Assembly: GCA_965222215.1 (NCBI GenBank)
Contig: OZ244931.1
Location: 806,001 to 870,000, forward strand
Origin: JABJAG01 sp965222215
GTDB lineage: Bacteria > Pseudomonadota > Alphaproteobacteria > UBA6615
Direction: 5' to 3'
Length of the DNA: 64,000 nt
Both the position numbers and the translations under genes were made by a program. Shown piece by piece: positions 8,425 to 17,023 of the stretch (the stretch's first letter is position 1; every line of letters begins with the position of its first letter). The notes beneath the pieces were generated by a model. The model was not told where the DNA came from. It did no database searches and saw only the letters and a list, made by a program, of their open reading frames with translations.

Positions 8425-9326
8425 AAACGCCGACACCGTCCGAGATACGCACGCATTCCGAATCTGTCCTTGAGCGGCAGTTCTGCTCGCTCGGGACCGG
8501 CGCGGCTGTGACGCGCGGACACTATGAACTGGACGGTGACGTTTCGGTCGCGGATCTGGACTGGAACCACATGGACCAGGAACACCGGCCCTACATCCAT
8601 GACACCTATCACGAGTCGGTCCGGATCGCCTCGGCGCGCGATTTTGCGCTGTCGGTGACGCGTCTCGGGCGGCTCCCGTTCCTGGCGCAGGTGACGGACA
8701 TCCGGCTCGGTCCGGGACATTTCTACCAGTCGGTCAGCCTGCTGGGGATCGCGATCGTCCACTCGACGATCCGGATGACGCCGCTCGACAACGGCAAGGT
8801 CCGCCAGGACATCGACTGGATGATCGTGACACACCGTTTGTTCCGGTTTGTCCATGGCTGGCTCAACCGCCGGATGCAACGGCTCAACGCTGTCCAGAAC
8901 GTCGAGGACATCCCGGTGCGCGACCGCAGAACCGAGTTGCGCCGGCGGGGGTGGCGGTTCAGGACCGACGATCCGGATTTCCTGAATTCCAACACCAGCG
9001 AGAACAACGCCATTCCGCCCGCCGTGGAGGGCGAGCTGCGCGAGGCGATCCCCGAAGGGGCCGGGCCGCACGTGTTGTGCCTGGGTGCGTTCGAGTTCCT
9101 GGTGAGACGTGTGGAGGACGGGGTCCATGTCTGGCCGGGAGTTTGCCCGCATGAGGGCGGGAACCTGTGCGAAGGCGCCAGGCACGGGGACAGGATCGAA
9201 TGCCCGTGGCACGGCTTCCGCTTCGGGCCGGTCCGTCTGACCGCCGGCGAGCCGGTGGGCGATCTGTTCGGTGTGCGGGTGCGCTTCGACGGTGATGCCC
9301 TAATCGTGCTGCCGGGTTCCGAATGA
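8421..9326 (+). CDS. Protein with N-terminal SRPBCC-like region and C-terminal Rieske [2Fe-2S] domain
   Basis: This 301-residue protein starts with GTG overlapping the upstream TGA. The C-terminal 90 residues are a Rieske domain with intact ligands: C242-x-H244 (VCPHEGGNLC) and C261-x-x-H264 (CPWHGFRFG). The first 190 residues resemble a helix-grip (START/SRPBCC) fold, ending in a long helix and an RRGWRFR loop; this part is less certain. Classical ring-hydroxylating oxygenases have Rieske first and catalytic helix-grip second, so the order here is reversed. Rieske clusters pass electrons to an oxygenase iron site; whether this N-domain holds iron is unclear. In a glycan cluster it may oxidise a sugar or lipid acceptor. 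Confidence 0.7.
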   Translation: MKTPTPSEIRTHSESVLERQFCSLGTGAAVTRGHYELDGDVSVADLDWNHMDQEHRPYIHDTYHESVRIASARDFALSVTRLGRLPFLAQVTDIRLGPGHFYQSVSLLGIAIVHSTIRMTPLDNGKVRQDIDWMIVTHRLFRFVHGWLNRRMQRLNAVQNVEDIPVRDRRTELRRRGWRFRTDDPDFLNSNTSENNAIPPAVEGELREAIPEGAGPHVLCLGAFEFLVRRVEDGVHVWPGVCPHEGGNLCEGARHGDRIECPWHGFRFGPVRLTAGEPVGDLFGVRVRFDGDALIVLPGSE

Positions 9327-9369
9327 CCGGCGTCGTCCGCAGACATGCTGCCGGCATGAAGGTTTTCCG

Positions 9370-10068
9370 GTGAGCAGCGCGGGCAAGTGGGTCCGCACCC
9401 TGCTGGTGCTGGCCGTCGTTGCGGCGGTGCTGGCGGGCGGCGTGATATTCCGCGGCGATTTGACGGACGCGCTGGAGTTGCTGCTTTCGTGGATTCAACG
9501 CTTCCCGGTCTGGGCTCCGGTCCTGTTCGTGATCGTCGCGAGTGTCTCGACGGTCCTGAGCCTTCCCACCGGCCTGCCCATGAATCTGGCGGCGGGTGTG
9601 ATTTGGGGCGGCGCTGCAGGCGGCGCGCTGACCATTTTGGCCGCGACCATCAGCGGGAGTGTCTGCTTCCTGGTCAGCCGCAGGTTCAGCCCGCGGCTTC
9701 TCGAGAAGTTGATCGAACGGCCCGTCTCGCGCGCGCTCCTGCGGGCTGTTGAGGAGCATGGGACGCTGTTCGTCGCGCTGGCGCGGGTAAACCCGATCAT
9801 GCCCTATGCGCTGGCCAGCTACCTCTTCGGCGTGTCGAAGATCGGGTTCCGCAAGTACATCCTGGTCTCGGCAATCGCGAGTGCGCCGGGAACTTTCCTG
9901 TTTTCCTATCTGGGCGAAGCCGTCCGCGACATTGTGTTGCCGCAGGAACAGCTAGAACTCGTTCGCATCGTGGGCCTGATCGCGCTATTCATCACCATCG
10001 GCCTGGTGGCGAAATTCACGCTGCCGAAAGTTATTTCTGCCCGCAAGCGTGGACCCGACGGATCATGA
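9370..10068 (+). CDS. TVP38/TMEM64 (VTT/DedA-like) membrane protein
   Basis: The 232-residue polytopic protein uses a GTG start preceded by GAAGG at 9359-9363, well placed as a ribosome-binding site. Hydrophobic segments lie near residues 8-28, 48-68, 72-100, 130-150, 158-180 and 195-215. The conserved VTT signature is visible: LPTGLPMNLAAGVIWG (re-entrant glycine region) and ARVNPIMPYALASYLFG, with the Arg and Pro residues typical of the family. DedA/TVP38 proteins are linked to membrane lipid homeostasis and recycling of undecaprenyl phosphate or phospholipid scrambling. Here it could recycle the polyprenyl carrier of the local glycan, but that is inference. Confidence 0.8.
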   Translation: MSSAGKWVRTLLVLAVVAAVLAGGVIFRGDLTDALELLLSWIQRFPVWAPVLFVIVASVSTVLSLPTGLPMNLAAGVIWGGAAGGALTILAATISGSVCFLVSRRFSPRLLEKLIERPVSRALLRAVEEHGTLFVALARVNPIMPYALASYLFGVSKIGFRKYILVSAIASAPGTFLFSYLGEAVRDIVLPQEQLELVRIVGLIALFITIGLVAKFTLPKVISARKRGPDGS

Positions 10069-10802
10069 GCGACGACGATTTCAGCGTGACCCTCGCCATC
10101 CTGACGTGGAACGAGATCGATGCTATCAAGCAGATTCTGCCGCAGATCGATCAGTCCCTGTTCAACCAGGTGATCGTGGTCGATGGTAACTCGACCGATG
10201 GCACCATCGAATGGTGCCGTGAGCAGGGGCTGGAAGTCTTCGTCCAGAAGTCCAATGGCCTGCGGCAGGCCTACCAGGAGATGTTGCCGCACATCCGCTC
10301 CAAGTACCTGATCACCTTCTCCCCTGACGGGAACTCGGTCCCGGACCGCTTGCCCCCGCTGGTGGCCAAGCTGCGTGAGGGCTACGACATGGTGATCGTG
10401 TCGCGCTATCTCGGCGAAGCGGAGAGCGAGGACGACGACGTCCTGACGTCGTTCGGGAACTGGCTGTTCACCCGCATTGTGAATGTGCTGCACGGCGGCT
10501 CCTATACGGACGTGATGGTCATGTACCGGGGCTACCGCACGCGGTTGCTGCGCGATCTCGGGCTGGACGGCGATGCCGGTTTCGTGTTCGCCGAACGCCT
10601 GTTCTTCTGCCGGATCGGCATGGAGCCGCTGCTGTCGGTGCGTGCGGCGCGCGCGAAGCTCCGCATCGGCGAAATTCCGGGCGACGAGCCGAAGCGGATC
10701 GGCGGTGAGCGCAAGCTCAAGATATTCCGCTGGGGTATGGCCCATGTCTATCAGTTCGTGCGCGCCTGCTTTCCCCCGTACTTTCTGGTCGAACGCGACT
10801 AG
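10065..10802 (+). CDS. Family 2 glycosyltransferase (dolichol-phosphate-sugar synthase-like)
   Basis: This 245-residue GT2 enzyme overlaps the previous stop by 4 nt (ATGA). It has VTLAILTWNE, VVDGNSTDGT and the acidic FSPDGNSVPD segment of GT-A enzymes, then a receiver-like acceptor region (VSRYLGEAES, GFVFAERLF). Short length and lack of a C-terminal membrane domain resemble polyprenyl-phosphate mannose or glucose synthases. The donor is unknown. It probably acts at the cytosolic membrane face, possibly working with the VTT protein just upstream. Confidence 0.8.
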   Translation: MSDDDFSVTLAILTWNEIDAIKQILPQIDQSLFNQVIVVDGNSTDGTIEWCREQGLEVFVQKSNGLRQAYQEMLPHIRSKYLITFSPDGNSVPDRLPPLVAKLREGYDMVIVSRYLGEAESEDDDVLTSFGNWLFTRIVNVLHGGSYTDVMVMYRGYRTRLLRDLGLDGDAGFVFAERLFFCRIGMEPLLSVRAARAKLRIGEIPGDEPKRIGGERKLKIFRWGMAHVYQFVRACFPPYFLVERD

Positions 10803-10839
10803 CGGCCCGCGCTGGACGTTGGTGCGATAGCCGCGCGCG

Positions 10840-12240
10840 ATGCTGTTCAACTCCTACGAGTTCATATTCCTCTTCCTGCCGACCACGTTGGCCGTCGTGT
10901 ACCTGCTCGTCGCCTCGCACCATGCTCGCCTTGCGGTGTGGTGGATCGGGTTGGCGTCCCTGGCGTTCTACGGGTTCGGCGAGCTCAGGTTCCTGCCGAT
11001 CCTGCTCGGGTCCATTTTCTTCAACTTTGCGGTCGGCCACATCATCGTGTCGGCCTCCGGGCCGCGCCGCCGGCGGCTCGTGACGGTCTTCGGCGTGACG
11101 GCGAACCTGGTGGTTCTGGGCGTCTTCAAGTTTGCGGGGTTTGCCGCTGAAACCGTGTCGGTGGCGACGGACCTTGCCGTGCCGATCCCTGCGATCGCGC
11201 TCCCCATCGGGATTTCGTTCTACACCTTCACCCAGATCGCGTATCTGGTGGATTGCGGGCGCGGCCAGAAGGAAAACTACCGCCTCGCGGACTACCTGCT
11301 GTTCGTCACTTTCTTCCCGCATCTCGTCGCGGGTCCGATTCTCCTCCACAAAAACATAATCCCCCAGCTCCGGCGGTATCGTTTCGGCCGTCCGGGCGCG
11401 CGGCGGTTCATGCTGGCGTGGATCTTCTTCAGCGTCGGTCTGTTCAAGAAGGTGCTGGTCGCTGACACGCTGTCGCCCTATGTCGGCGAGCTGTTCGCCA
11501 ACGCGCAGTCGCTGAGCCTGATTGAGGCCTGGGCCGCAGCGCTCCTCTATGCCTTCCAGCTCTACTACGATTTCTCCGGCTACTCCGAAATGGCCTTCGG
11601 CCTCGCGTTCATGATGGGCGTGCGTATCCCGGTGAACTTCAAAGCGCCATACAAGGCACGTTCCATCGTGGAGTTCTGGCGGTGCTGGCACATTTCACTG
11701 TCCAGTTTCCTGCGCGACTACCTCTATGTGCCGCTCGGCGGGAACCGGAAGGGCCTGCCGCGGCGCTACGCGAACCTCATGATCACGATGATCCTCGGCG
11801 GCCTCTGGCACGGCGCCGGCATCAACTTCGCCATCTGGGGGGCGATGCACGGGCTGTATCTGGTGATCAACCATTTCTGGCGCTGGCTCCGCCTGCCCAT
11901 GCCCGCGGCGCTGGGGTGGCTCATCACCATGCTGGCAGTGGTCGTGGCATGGGTTCCCTTCCGCGCGCAGACGCTGGCCGATGCGCAGGGAATCTACAGG
12001 GGTATGCTGGGCCTCAACGGGATTTCGGGGCCGGGCGATCTCCCGTACCTTGCGCAATCCGGAGCGGTTCTGGTGGCGCTCGTCGCGCTGGTCGGCTGGA
12101 ACCTGCTCGCGCCCACGACGCGCGAATTCGCATTCGGGCGCTCGTCGCTCGGCGCGCGCAGCGCCTGCGCCGCCGTTCTGTTCGTCGTTTCGGTGCTCGC
12201 GCTGGGGCGGGTGTCCGAGTTCCTGTACTTCGCGTTTTAG
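10840..12240 (+). CDS. MBOAT-family O-acyltransferase, AlgI-like
   Basis: The 466-residue polytopic protein begins MLFNSYEFIFLFLP, a near-diagnostic start of AlgI-type MBOAT proteins. FWRCWHISLSSFLRDYLY and YVPLGGNRKG are followed by GGLWHGAGINFAIWGAMHG (about 320-338), containing the conserved catalytic His of the family. AlgI homologues move an acyl group, usually acetyl, across the inner membrane to a periplasmic partner of AlgJ/AlgX/PatB type. That partner is likely the next gene, which starts 11 nt downstream. The predicted role is O-acylation of the locus glycan. Confidence 0.9.
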   Translation: MLFNSYEFIFLFLPTTLAVVYLLVASHHARLAVWWIGLASLAFYGFGELRFLPILLGSIFFNFAVGHIIVSASGPRRRRLVTVFGVTANLVVLGVFKFAGFAAETVSVATDLAVPIPAIALPIGISFYTFTQIAYLVDCGRGQKENYRLADYLLFVTFFPHLVAGPILLHKNIIPQLRRYRFGRPGARRFMLAWIFFSVGLFKKVLVADTLSPYVGELFANAQSLSLIEAWAAALLYAFQLYYDFSGYSEMAFGLAFMMGVRIPVNFKAPYKARSIVEFWRCWHISLSSFLRDYLYVPLGGNRKGLPRRYANLMITMILGGLWHGAGINFAIWGAMHGLYLVINHFWRWLRLPMPAALGWLITMLAVVVAWVPFRAQTLADAQGIYRGMLGLNGISGPGDLPYLAQSGAVLVALVALVGWNLLAPTTREFAFGRSSLGARSACAAVLFVVSVLALGRVSEFLYFAF

Positions 12241-12251
12241 GCCAGGAGAAC

Positions 12252-14345
12252 ATGAACCGCTACGTTCGCAGCCTTGTCCTGTTTTTCACGCTCTCCGCCC
12301 TCATGCTGGGCGTGTTTGCGGCTGTGAACGTCGTGGTGGACCCGTACACGCTGTATGGCTCGCGGGTGCGGCCGTTCGTGAACCAGAGCAATCCCGATCT
12401 CGGCTCGCACAGCAACTTCGTGAAGGCAGCGGAGATCATCAAGTACAAGCCCGCCCGGGTGATCCTGGGGTCGTCCATCGTCGATGGTGGGTTTAACCTG
12501 AATCATCTTTACCAGCAGCCCGGCGGGCTCGACGTGCTGCCCTCGGCGGTACGCACGGACTTCATGCGGAACGGCCCCATCTACAATGCGGGTGTGCGCG
12601 GCGGCAGTCTGTGGGAGGTCTTCGAATACCTGAAGCACGCCAAGGCCAACAATCCGGACCTGGACCGCGCGATCCTGGGGCTGGAGCACGGCATGTTCAC
12701 GGAACTGAACGCGCCGATCGCCAAGCCTGAATTCGACAACCTCCTCGGCAGCAGCTGGTTTTCCCCGCGGGTCCTTTTCGACCGCACGCTTTCGTGGACG
12801 GCGGTGCGCGATTCCATCCGGGTGCTCGTCCGAAACAATCAGGTGGGCATCGACAGGGCCATCGCGAACGGGGGGGCGTTCTGGGGCGGGGTGCTGAACG
12901 CGATCATCCGTACGGCCCAGGCTGCGACGCCTGACGGCCCCCGACCGTCGCTGACGCCGGAGCCCTCAAGCCTGATCGCGCCCTATCCGGTGCTTGCCCG
13001 CTCGGTCCCGGAGAGCCGCGCGCTGGTGTTCTCCGCTGCGGTCGTCAACGACGTGCGGAAGCGACTTGAGGCGCGCGGCCCGTCCGTCCTGGCCCGCGAG
13101 GATGCCTACGCGACGGTGCGCGAGATCGTCGCCTTCGCGCACGACACTGGTATCCGCCTCGATGTTTATATCTCGCCGCAGCACTGGATCTACTGGGCGA
13201 CCTGGGAGTCCTTCGGCCAGATGCCGCATATCGAGGACTGGTGGCGCCGGCTCGCCGAGATCACGCCGTTCTGGTATTTCGGCGCATCCATCGAGCAGTC
13301 GGCCCGGGTCGATGAATTCTTCGAGATCGAGGGGCTTCACTACAACTGGGACGCGGGCGCGATCATTCTGGAATCGCTTCTGGCTGACGAGTCCCCGGCG
13401 GCCAGGCGGGTCACCCGGCAGAACGTGGAGGCCTTCATCGCGCGCAAGCGCTCAGAATTGCGCCGAAAGCTAGCGGAGGAAGCTTATATCGGTGATGTGC
13501 TCGCGTTCACCCGGCCGGAGCGGGTGGCAACGGGCTGGGACCGGCAGGCGCCGCAGTCCTTCCAGCCGGAATACCGCGGATTTCGGATTGTACGCTCGAT
13601 GGAGCGCTACTACGCGGCCCCGGCGGATCAGGCGCCGTTTGACCTGCTCGCATTGCTCGAACATGCGTGTGCGCCCGTGTTCGAGGGCGCAACCGCCGAC
13701 GAGGTGCTGGACGCAATAGACCGTGCCGCAGAAGCCGCCGGAGAAGCAGCGGGAGAAGGGGCCGGAGACAGACCCGAAGGAAGCGCGGCCGGTTCGCGCG
13801 AGTGCTTGAGCCCGCTCGAGCCCGCGCATGCCAATGCCACCTTTGCCGAGGTGAACCGCCGCTGGCCGCCTGTAGGTGCGCCGATTGCGTCGGGAACCTG
13901 GGTCACGCCGCCGGAAGCCGCGTTCGATGGAAATCCCTCGACCTTCTGGCCGTCGAACCTTTTCGGCGGCGAGATCGTCGGCAATGCGTGGATCGGGTTC
14001 GCGTTCGACCGACCACGGAACGTCAGGGCCGTGACACTGCTGCAGCGGAACCTATACCCGTTCCGCCAGGACGCCGTTCTTGTGCAGCGAAGCGCCGATG
14101 GCGGACAGACATGGCAGGACGTCGGCGGGGCGCCCTTCCGGACGGGCCATGAACGAGATGTGCTGGTACTGCCGCCGACGGAACCCGCAACCCATTGGCG
14201 TCTGGTTGCGCAGGGTGGCAACGCCTCCAACTCCGAGCACGCCTGGTCCGTGCGTGAGGTACAGTTCCTAGAACAGGCCGACACCGAGTTCCGGGAAGTC
14301 TATCTGCGGGGCAAAGCCGAAGGACAGGAGCGCGTCAGGCCGTGA
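12252..14345 (+). CDS. AlgJ-like (SGNH-type) membrane-anchored protein with C-terminal discoidin-like module
   Basis: ATG at 12252 follows AGGAGAAC, a strong ribosome-binding site; the in-frame open region upstream is a shadow of the AlgI-like gene. The product has 697 residues: an N-terminal membrane anchor (about 5-28), a periplasmic region with VILGSSIVDGG (71-81) resembling the nucleophile block of AlgJ/AlgX SGNH-like proteins, LEHGMF (144-149), and a late GLHYNWDAGA (361-370) that could supply the catalytic His. Residues about 530-675 are a discoidin-like beta module (FRQDAVLVQRSADGGQTW, PATHWRLVAQGGNA), homologous to residues 368-502 of the protein at 5065. Its pairing with the MBOAT gene supports a role in O-acyl transfer to a glycan, with the discoidin module probably binding the polymer. 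Confidence 0.75.
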   Translation: MNRYVRSLVLFFTLSALMLGVFAAVNVVVDPYTLYGSRVRPFVNQSNPDLGSHSNFVKAAEIIKYKPARVILGSSIVDGGFNLNHLYQQPGGLDVLPSAVRTDFMRNGPIYNAGVRGGSLWEVFEYLKHAKANNPDLDRAILGLEHGMFTELNAPIAKPEFDNLLGSSWFSPRVLFDRTLSWTAVRDSIRVLVRNNQVGIDRAIANGGAFWGGVLNAIIRTAQAATPDGPRPSLTPEPSSLIAPYPVLARSVPESRALVFSAAVVNDVRKRLEARGPSVLAREDAYATVREIVAFAHDTGIRLDVYISPQHWIYWATWESFGQMPHIEDWWRRLAEITPFWYFGASIEQSARVDEFFEIEGLHYNWDAGAIILESLLADESPAARRVTRQNVEAFIARKRSELRRKLAEEAYIGDVLAFTRPERVATGWDRQAPQSFQPEYRGFRIVRSMERYYAAPADQAPFDLLALLEHACAPVFEGATADEVLDAIDRAAEAAGEAAGEGAGDRPEGSAAGSRECLSPLEPAHANATFAEVNRRWPPVGAPIASGTWVTPPEAAFDGNPSTFWPSNLFGGEIVGNAWIGFAFDRPRNVRAVTLLQRNLYPFRQDAVLVQRSADGGQTWQDVGGAPFRTGHERDVLVLPPTEPATHWRLVAQGGNASNSEHAWSVREVQFLEQADTEFREVYLRGKAEGQERVRP

Positions 14346-15115
14346 AGCCCATATCCGCCCTTCTCTTGACCCAGCCCAAGGCCGGCGGCCTCTGGCTCTC
14401 CTACATGCTCGCGGAATATCTCAACCTGCGTCACGAGCTGGGGCGTGAGGTCGATCTGCGCTCCATGCGCAACATTGTCTCGGCGCGCCCGCTCGAGCCC
14501 TGGGCGCCGGACTACGGGTACATGGCACGGGGTGATTTTCCGTACCTGTGCATGTCCACGGCCGCGCTCAGCACCCTGCGTGTCGAGGTGCCGCCCTCGC
14601 TGCTCCTGCTGCGCCATCCGTTTGATGCGGTCGTCGTCCGCCATGGCCATATCGCCGCGGACCGCCCGAACTTGCCGAATCTCTACCGGTTCGCGGGCTA
14701 TGAGCCGGACGGTCTGGCGAACACGCGCGGCTTCCTGAACGAGTGGGGGCCGAGGCTCCGCCACCAGCCTGAGCGCGTGCTGACCTACGAAGCCCTGGTC
14801 CGGGATCCGAAGGAAGCGGTGTCGCGCGCCCTGACGCTGGCCGGGATCGGCGTCGCAGATGCCTGTCTGGACGCTGCCGTGGCGCGGGGCGTTACCGCGA
14901 GAAAGAGCGTGCCGCCCGTGGACAATCCGTACCGGCCGGACCTGACCGGCTGGTCGCCGCGCGATCCCGACATGATTTTCGACAGCGAGGGAAACCCGGC
15001 GGGCCACGAAGACTTCCTCGATCCCGATCAGCTCGACGTCCTGCGTGAAATTCTCCTGAAGGGAATGTCCCCCGATGCCGTCAGCATCCTCGAGGACCAC
15101 GGCATCGCCCCCTGA
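14342..15115 (+). CDS. Sulfotransferase-like protein
   Basis: The 257-residue protein starts with GTG overlapping the preceding TGA by 4 nt. LLTQPKAGGLWLSYMLAEYL (8-27) matches the 5'-phosphosulfate loop, with Lys followed by Gly-Gly rather than Ser-Gly-Thr. SLLLLRHPFDAVVVRH (86-101) fits the 3'-phosphate loop, with Val in place of the usual Ser. The C-terminus has the helical Asp-rich segment (DFLDPDQLDVLREI) common in this family. PAPS-dependent sulfation of the local glycan is the likely role; the altered loop residues lower certainty. Confidence 0.7.
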   Translation: MKPISALLLTQPKAGGLWLSYMLAEYLNLRHELGREVDLRSMRNIVSARPLEPWAPDYGYMARGDFPYLCMSTAALSTLRVEVPPSLLLLRHPFDAVVVRHGHIAADRPNLPNLYRFAGYEPDGLANTRGFLNEWGPRLRHQPERVLTYEALVRDPKEAVSRALTLAGIGVADACLDAAVARGVTARKSVPPVDNPYRPDLTGWSPRDPDMIFDSEGNPAGHEDFLDPDQLDVLREILLKGMSPDAVSILEDHGIAP

Positions 15116-15130
15116 CCGGCCGGGCCGCCG

Positions 15131-16072
15131 CTAACTGGAGGTCGGTTCCAGATCGAAGGACCCGACGGGAACGCCGTAACGCGCGAACAACTGCGACGCA
15201 TAGTCCACGGCATCGTCACTTAGGACCTCGCGCCAGTTTCGCGCCGGCGTGCGGGTGATGTGGTTCTTCTTCGCCGCCCCGAAAAAGTAGGTGTCTCCCG
15301 AGAGTGAGTGGCCCAGTGCCGCCTCGTGGCGTTTCATCCGGTCGATGTCCGTGAACGACAGGGCGTCGTCCGTTGCTCCGGGGTCAACTTCCGCGCCGAT
15401 GAAATCCAGCACGTCGCGCAATCGTCCGCGCCGGTCCCGCATGAGGGATTCATAGGTCACCAAATGCAGGCGGTCGGCCAGGCTGTTCTGGGAATGAAAA
15501 TACGGCAGGAAATGCAGGAGGTAGCATTCAAAGAACCGGGTCTCCCGGTATTTGTCGAGGAAGTGGCGAAACGGGTCCCGGTTCGACTCGTGGGGCGGGT
15601 GGACAACAGGCATCAGCGGGTGCACGGGCATCACGCCGGCCTCGCCCAGGTCGCCGGTCATGTCGGCATACCGGCGGGCATAGGCGACAAACAGGTCGAA
15701 GGGGTTGCGGTAGATGAAGACCATACGTGTCTGGTGTTCGACCAGCGGTGAGAATGCGCCGTATTCACGTTCGCGTTCGGCAAAATACGTCAGGCAATCC
15801 AGTGCTTCGGCCAGTTCCTGCCAGCGTTCTGCATGCGCGTTCTCCTGTGCCATGAATCCGGGCAGCGGATTGTGGTCGATTCTTACCTCTTCGGGTCCCG
15901 GGCCGCTGTCGAGCCTGAGCACGGGCTGTTGCGCGTCCTCGTAAACGGCCTGTAGGTCCAGCGATTCGCCGCGTGTCCGTCGTCCCAGGCTCGCAAAGAA
16001 GTACTTCAGCATCCATGTGCCGGATCGCGGCATCGTCGCGATGAGTGAGGATGTGCGGTGTCTAGACATCAT
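15131..16072 (-). CDS. Sulfotransferase family protein
   Basis: The 313-residue protein lies convergent to the preceding gene. SLIATMPRSGTWMLKYFF (9-26) is a textbook PAPS 5'-phosphosulfate loop (P-R-S-G-T), and MVFIYRNPFDLFVAYARRY is the 3'-phosphate loop with its Arg. HLVTYESLMRDRRG is the conserved late segment preceding the helix. ARNWREVLSDD near the C-terminus resembles the G/N-W-R PAPS-contact loop. It is the best preserved of the three sulfotransferases in this window and most likely uses PAPS to sulfate a sugar or lipid acceptor. Confidence 0.85.
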   Translation of the reverse strand: MMSRHRTSSLIATMPRSGTWMLKYFFASLGRRTRGESLDLQAVYEDAQQPVLRLDSGPGPEEVRIDHNPLPGFMAQENAHAERWQELAEALDCLTYFAEREREYGAFSPLVEHQTRMVFIYRNPFDLFVAYARRYADMTGDLGEAGVMPVHPLMPVVHPPHESNRDPFRHFLDKYRETRFFECYLLHFLPYFHSQNSLADRLHLVTYESLMRDRRGRLRDVLDFIGAEVDPGATDDALSFTDIDRMKRHEAALGHSLSGDTYFFGAAKKNHITRTPARNWREVLSDDAVDYASQLFARYGVPVGSFDLEPTSS

Positions 16073-16303
16073 TGGGCGACGTCCCGGCCGGCGTTGCCGA
16101 AAACATGCGGAGATCGGGCCGCACGGGGGTGCGTGGATATGTCCCGGTCACTCAAATCCTACAAAAGCGGATGTTCGCCCATGAATATCCGCCGGATTTC
16201 GGTTTGGAACAGGCCATGGAAACGGTCGCTTTGCTTGGAGCCCGATTGTTTCTGGGCTATTAGGACAACGGACGTGGTATGACGTGGCTTCGAGCGATAC
16301 AGT
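16073..16303. other. Divergent intergenic region, 231 bp
   Basis: This gap lies between the minus-strand sulfotransferase and the plus-strand dioxygenase, so it should hold two outward promoters. A possible plus-strand -35 (TTGCTT at 16231) lies about 18 nt before GGCTAT at 16255, but the match is weak. No gene, strong hairpin or repeat was seen. Confidence 0.4.
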
Positions 16304-17020
16304 ATGGATCAAGAATCGATTTCCTTCCAATCCGACCCGGAATCGGCACATCGGATTTACGAAGAACAGGGGTATTTCGTAGAGCCCGGATTGCTCGATG
16401 ACGACGCATGCGCCGAGTTGATCTCCGCGGCGGAAGAACTTGCCGCCACGATGGAGAATTCGGATCGTCCGCTCATGCAGCCGCATCGCCGGAACGAGAT
16501 CTTCCTGCAGACCATGCGCCGGCCGGCGATCGTGGACATCATGAAGCGGATTTGCGGCGGCCGCGTGACGGCGCTCCAGAGCGAGTTTTTCCTGTGCCGT
16601 AGGGGAACTCCCGGGTTCGCGCCGCACCAGGACAATTATTTTGTCGAAGCGCCGGTTGGCGCCTTTGCCTCCGCGTGGATCGCGCTGTGCGATGTCGGGC
16701 CTGACAACGGCGGTCTGTACCTGTTTCCGGGCACCCATGCGGGCATACTGCCGGTCGAGGATTTCGATCAGGGCGACTATGCACTCCAGGATCCGAACGC
16801 CCGCGCGAAAGGCACAGTCGTTCCCGCGACCGCGAAACGGATCGATGCGGTCGTTCCGAAGGGGGCCGTCCTGTTCATCCATGGCTGTGTGGTCCACGGC
16901 TCGAACGACAACACGACCGATCAGCCGCGTTACGCGCTTCTGAACACCTATATCCGCGAGGGGGCGCCGTTCCGTTCCGGCAACTATGCCGGCCGCGCAC
17001 CCATCGAAGTGGAGGCCTAG
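16304..17020 (+). CDS. Phytanoyl-CoA dioxygenase (PhyH) family protein
   Basis: The 238-residue protein has the full PhyH iron triad: H108-Q-D110 (APHQDN) and distal H198 (VVHGSNDN), followed by QPRYALLNTYIR with the Arg expected to bind 2-oxoglutarate. The start of the fold (YEEQGYFVEPGLLDDDACAELISAA) and length are typical. The family hydroxylates small molecules with Fe(II), O2 and 2-oxoglutarate in the cytosol. It is separated by 3 nt from another dioxygenase-like gene, and the two likely act in one tailoring path. The substrate is unknown; a sugar nucleotide, lipid or amino-acid substituent would fit the locus. Confidence 0.85.
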   Translation: MDQESISFQSDPESAHRIYEEQGYFVEPGLLDDDACAELISAAEELAATMENSDRPLMQPHRRNEIFLQTMRRPAIVDIMKRICGGRVTALQSEFFLCRRGTPGFAPHQDNYFVEAPVGAFASAWIALCDVGPDNGGLYLFPGTHAGILPVEDFDQGDYALQDPNARAKGTVVPATAKRIDAVVPKGAVLFIHGCVVHGSNDNTTDQPRYALLNTYIREGAPFRSGNYAGRAPIEVEA

Positions 17021-17023
17021 GTC

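Noticed and set aside
5791..8436. 881-codon antisense frame opposite the multimodular gene
   Set aside because: No ribosome-binding site or recognisable domain, and it runs across several real plus-strand genes.
11682..12251. N-terminal extension of the AlgJ-like protein
   Set aside because: It overlaps the AlgI-like gene in another frame and is Arg/Ala-rich; the ATG at 12252 has a strong ribosome-binding site followed by a membrane anchor.
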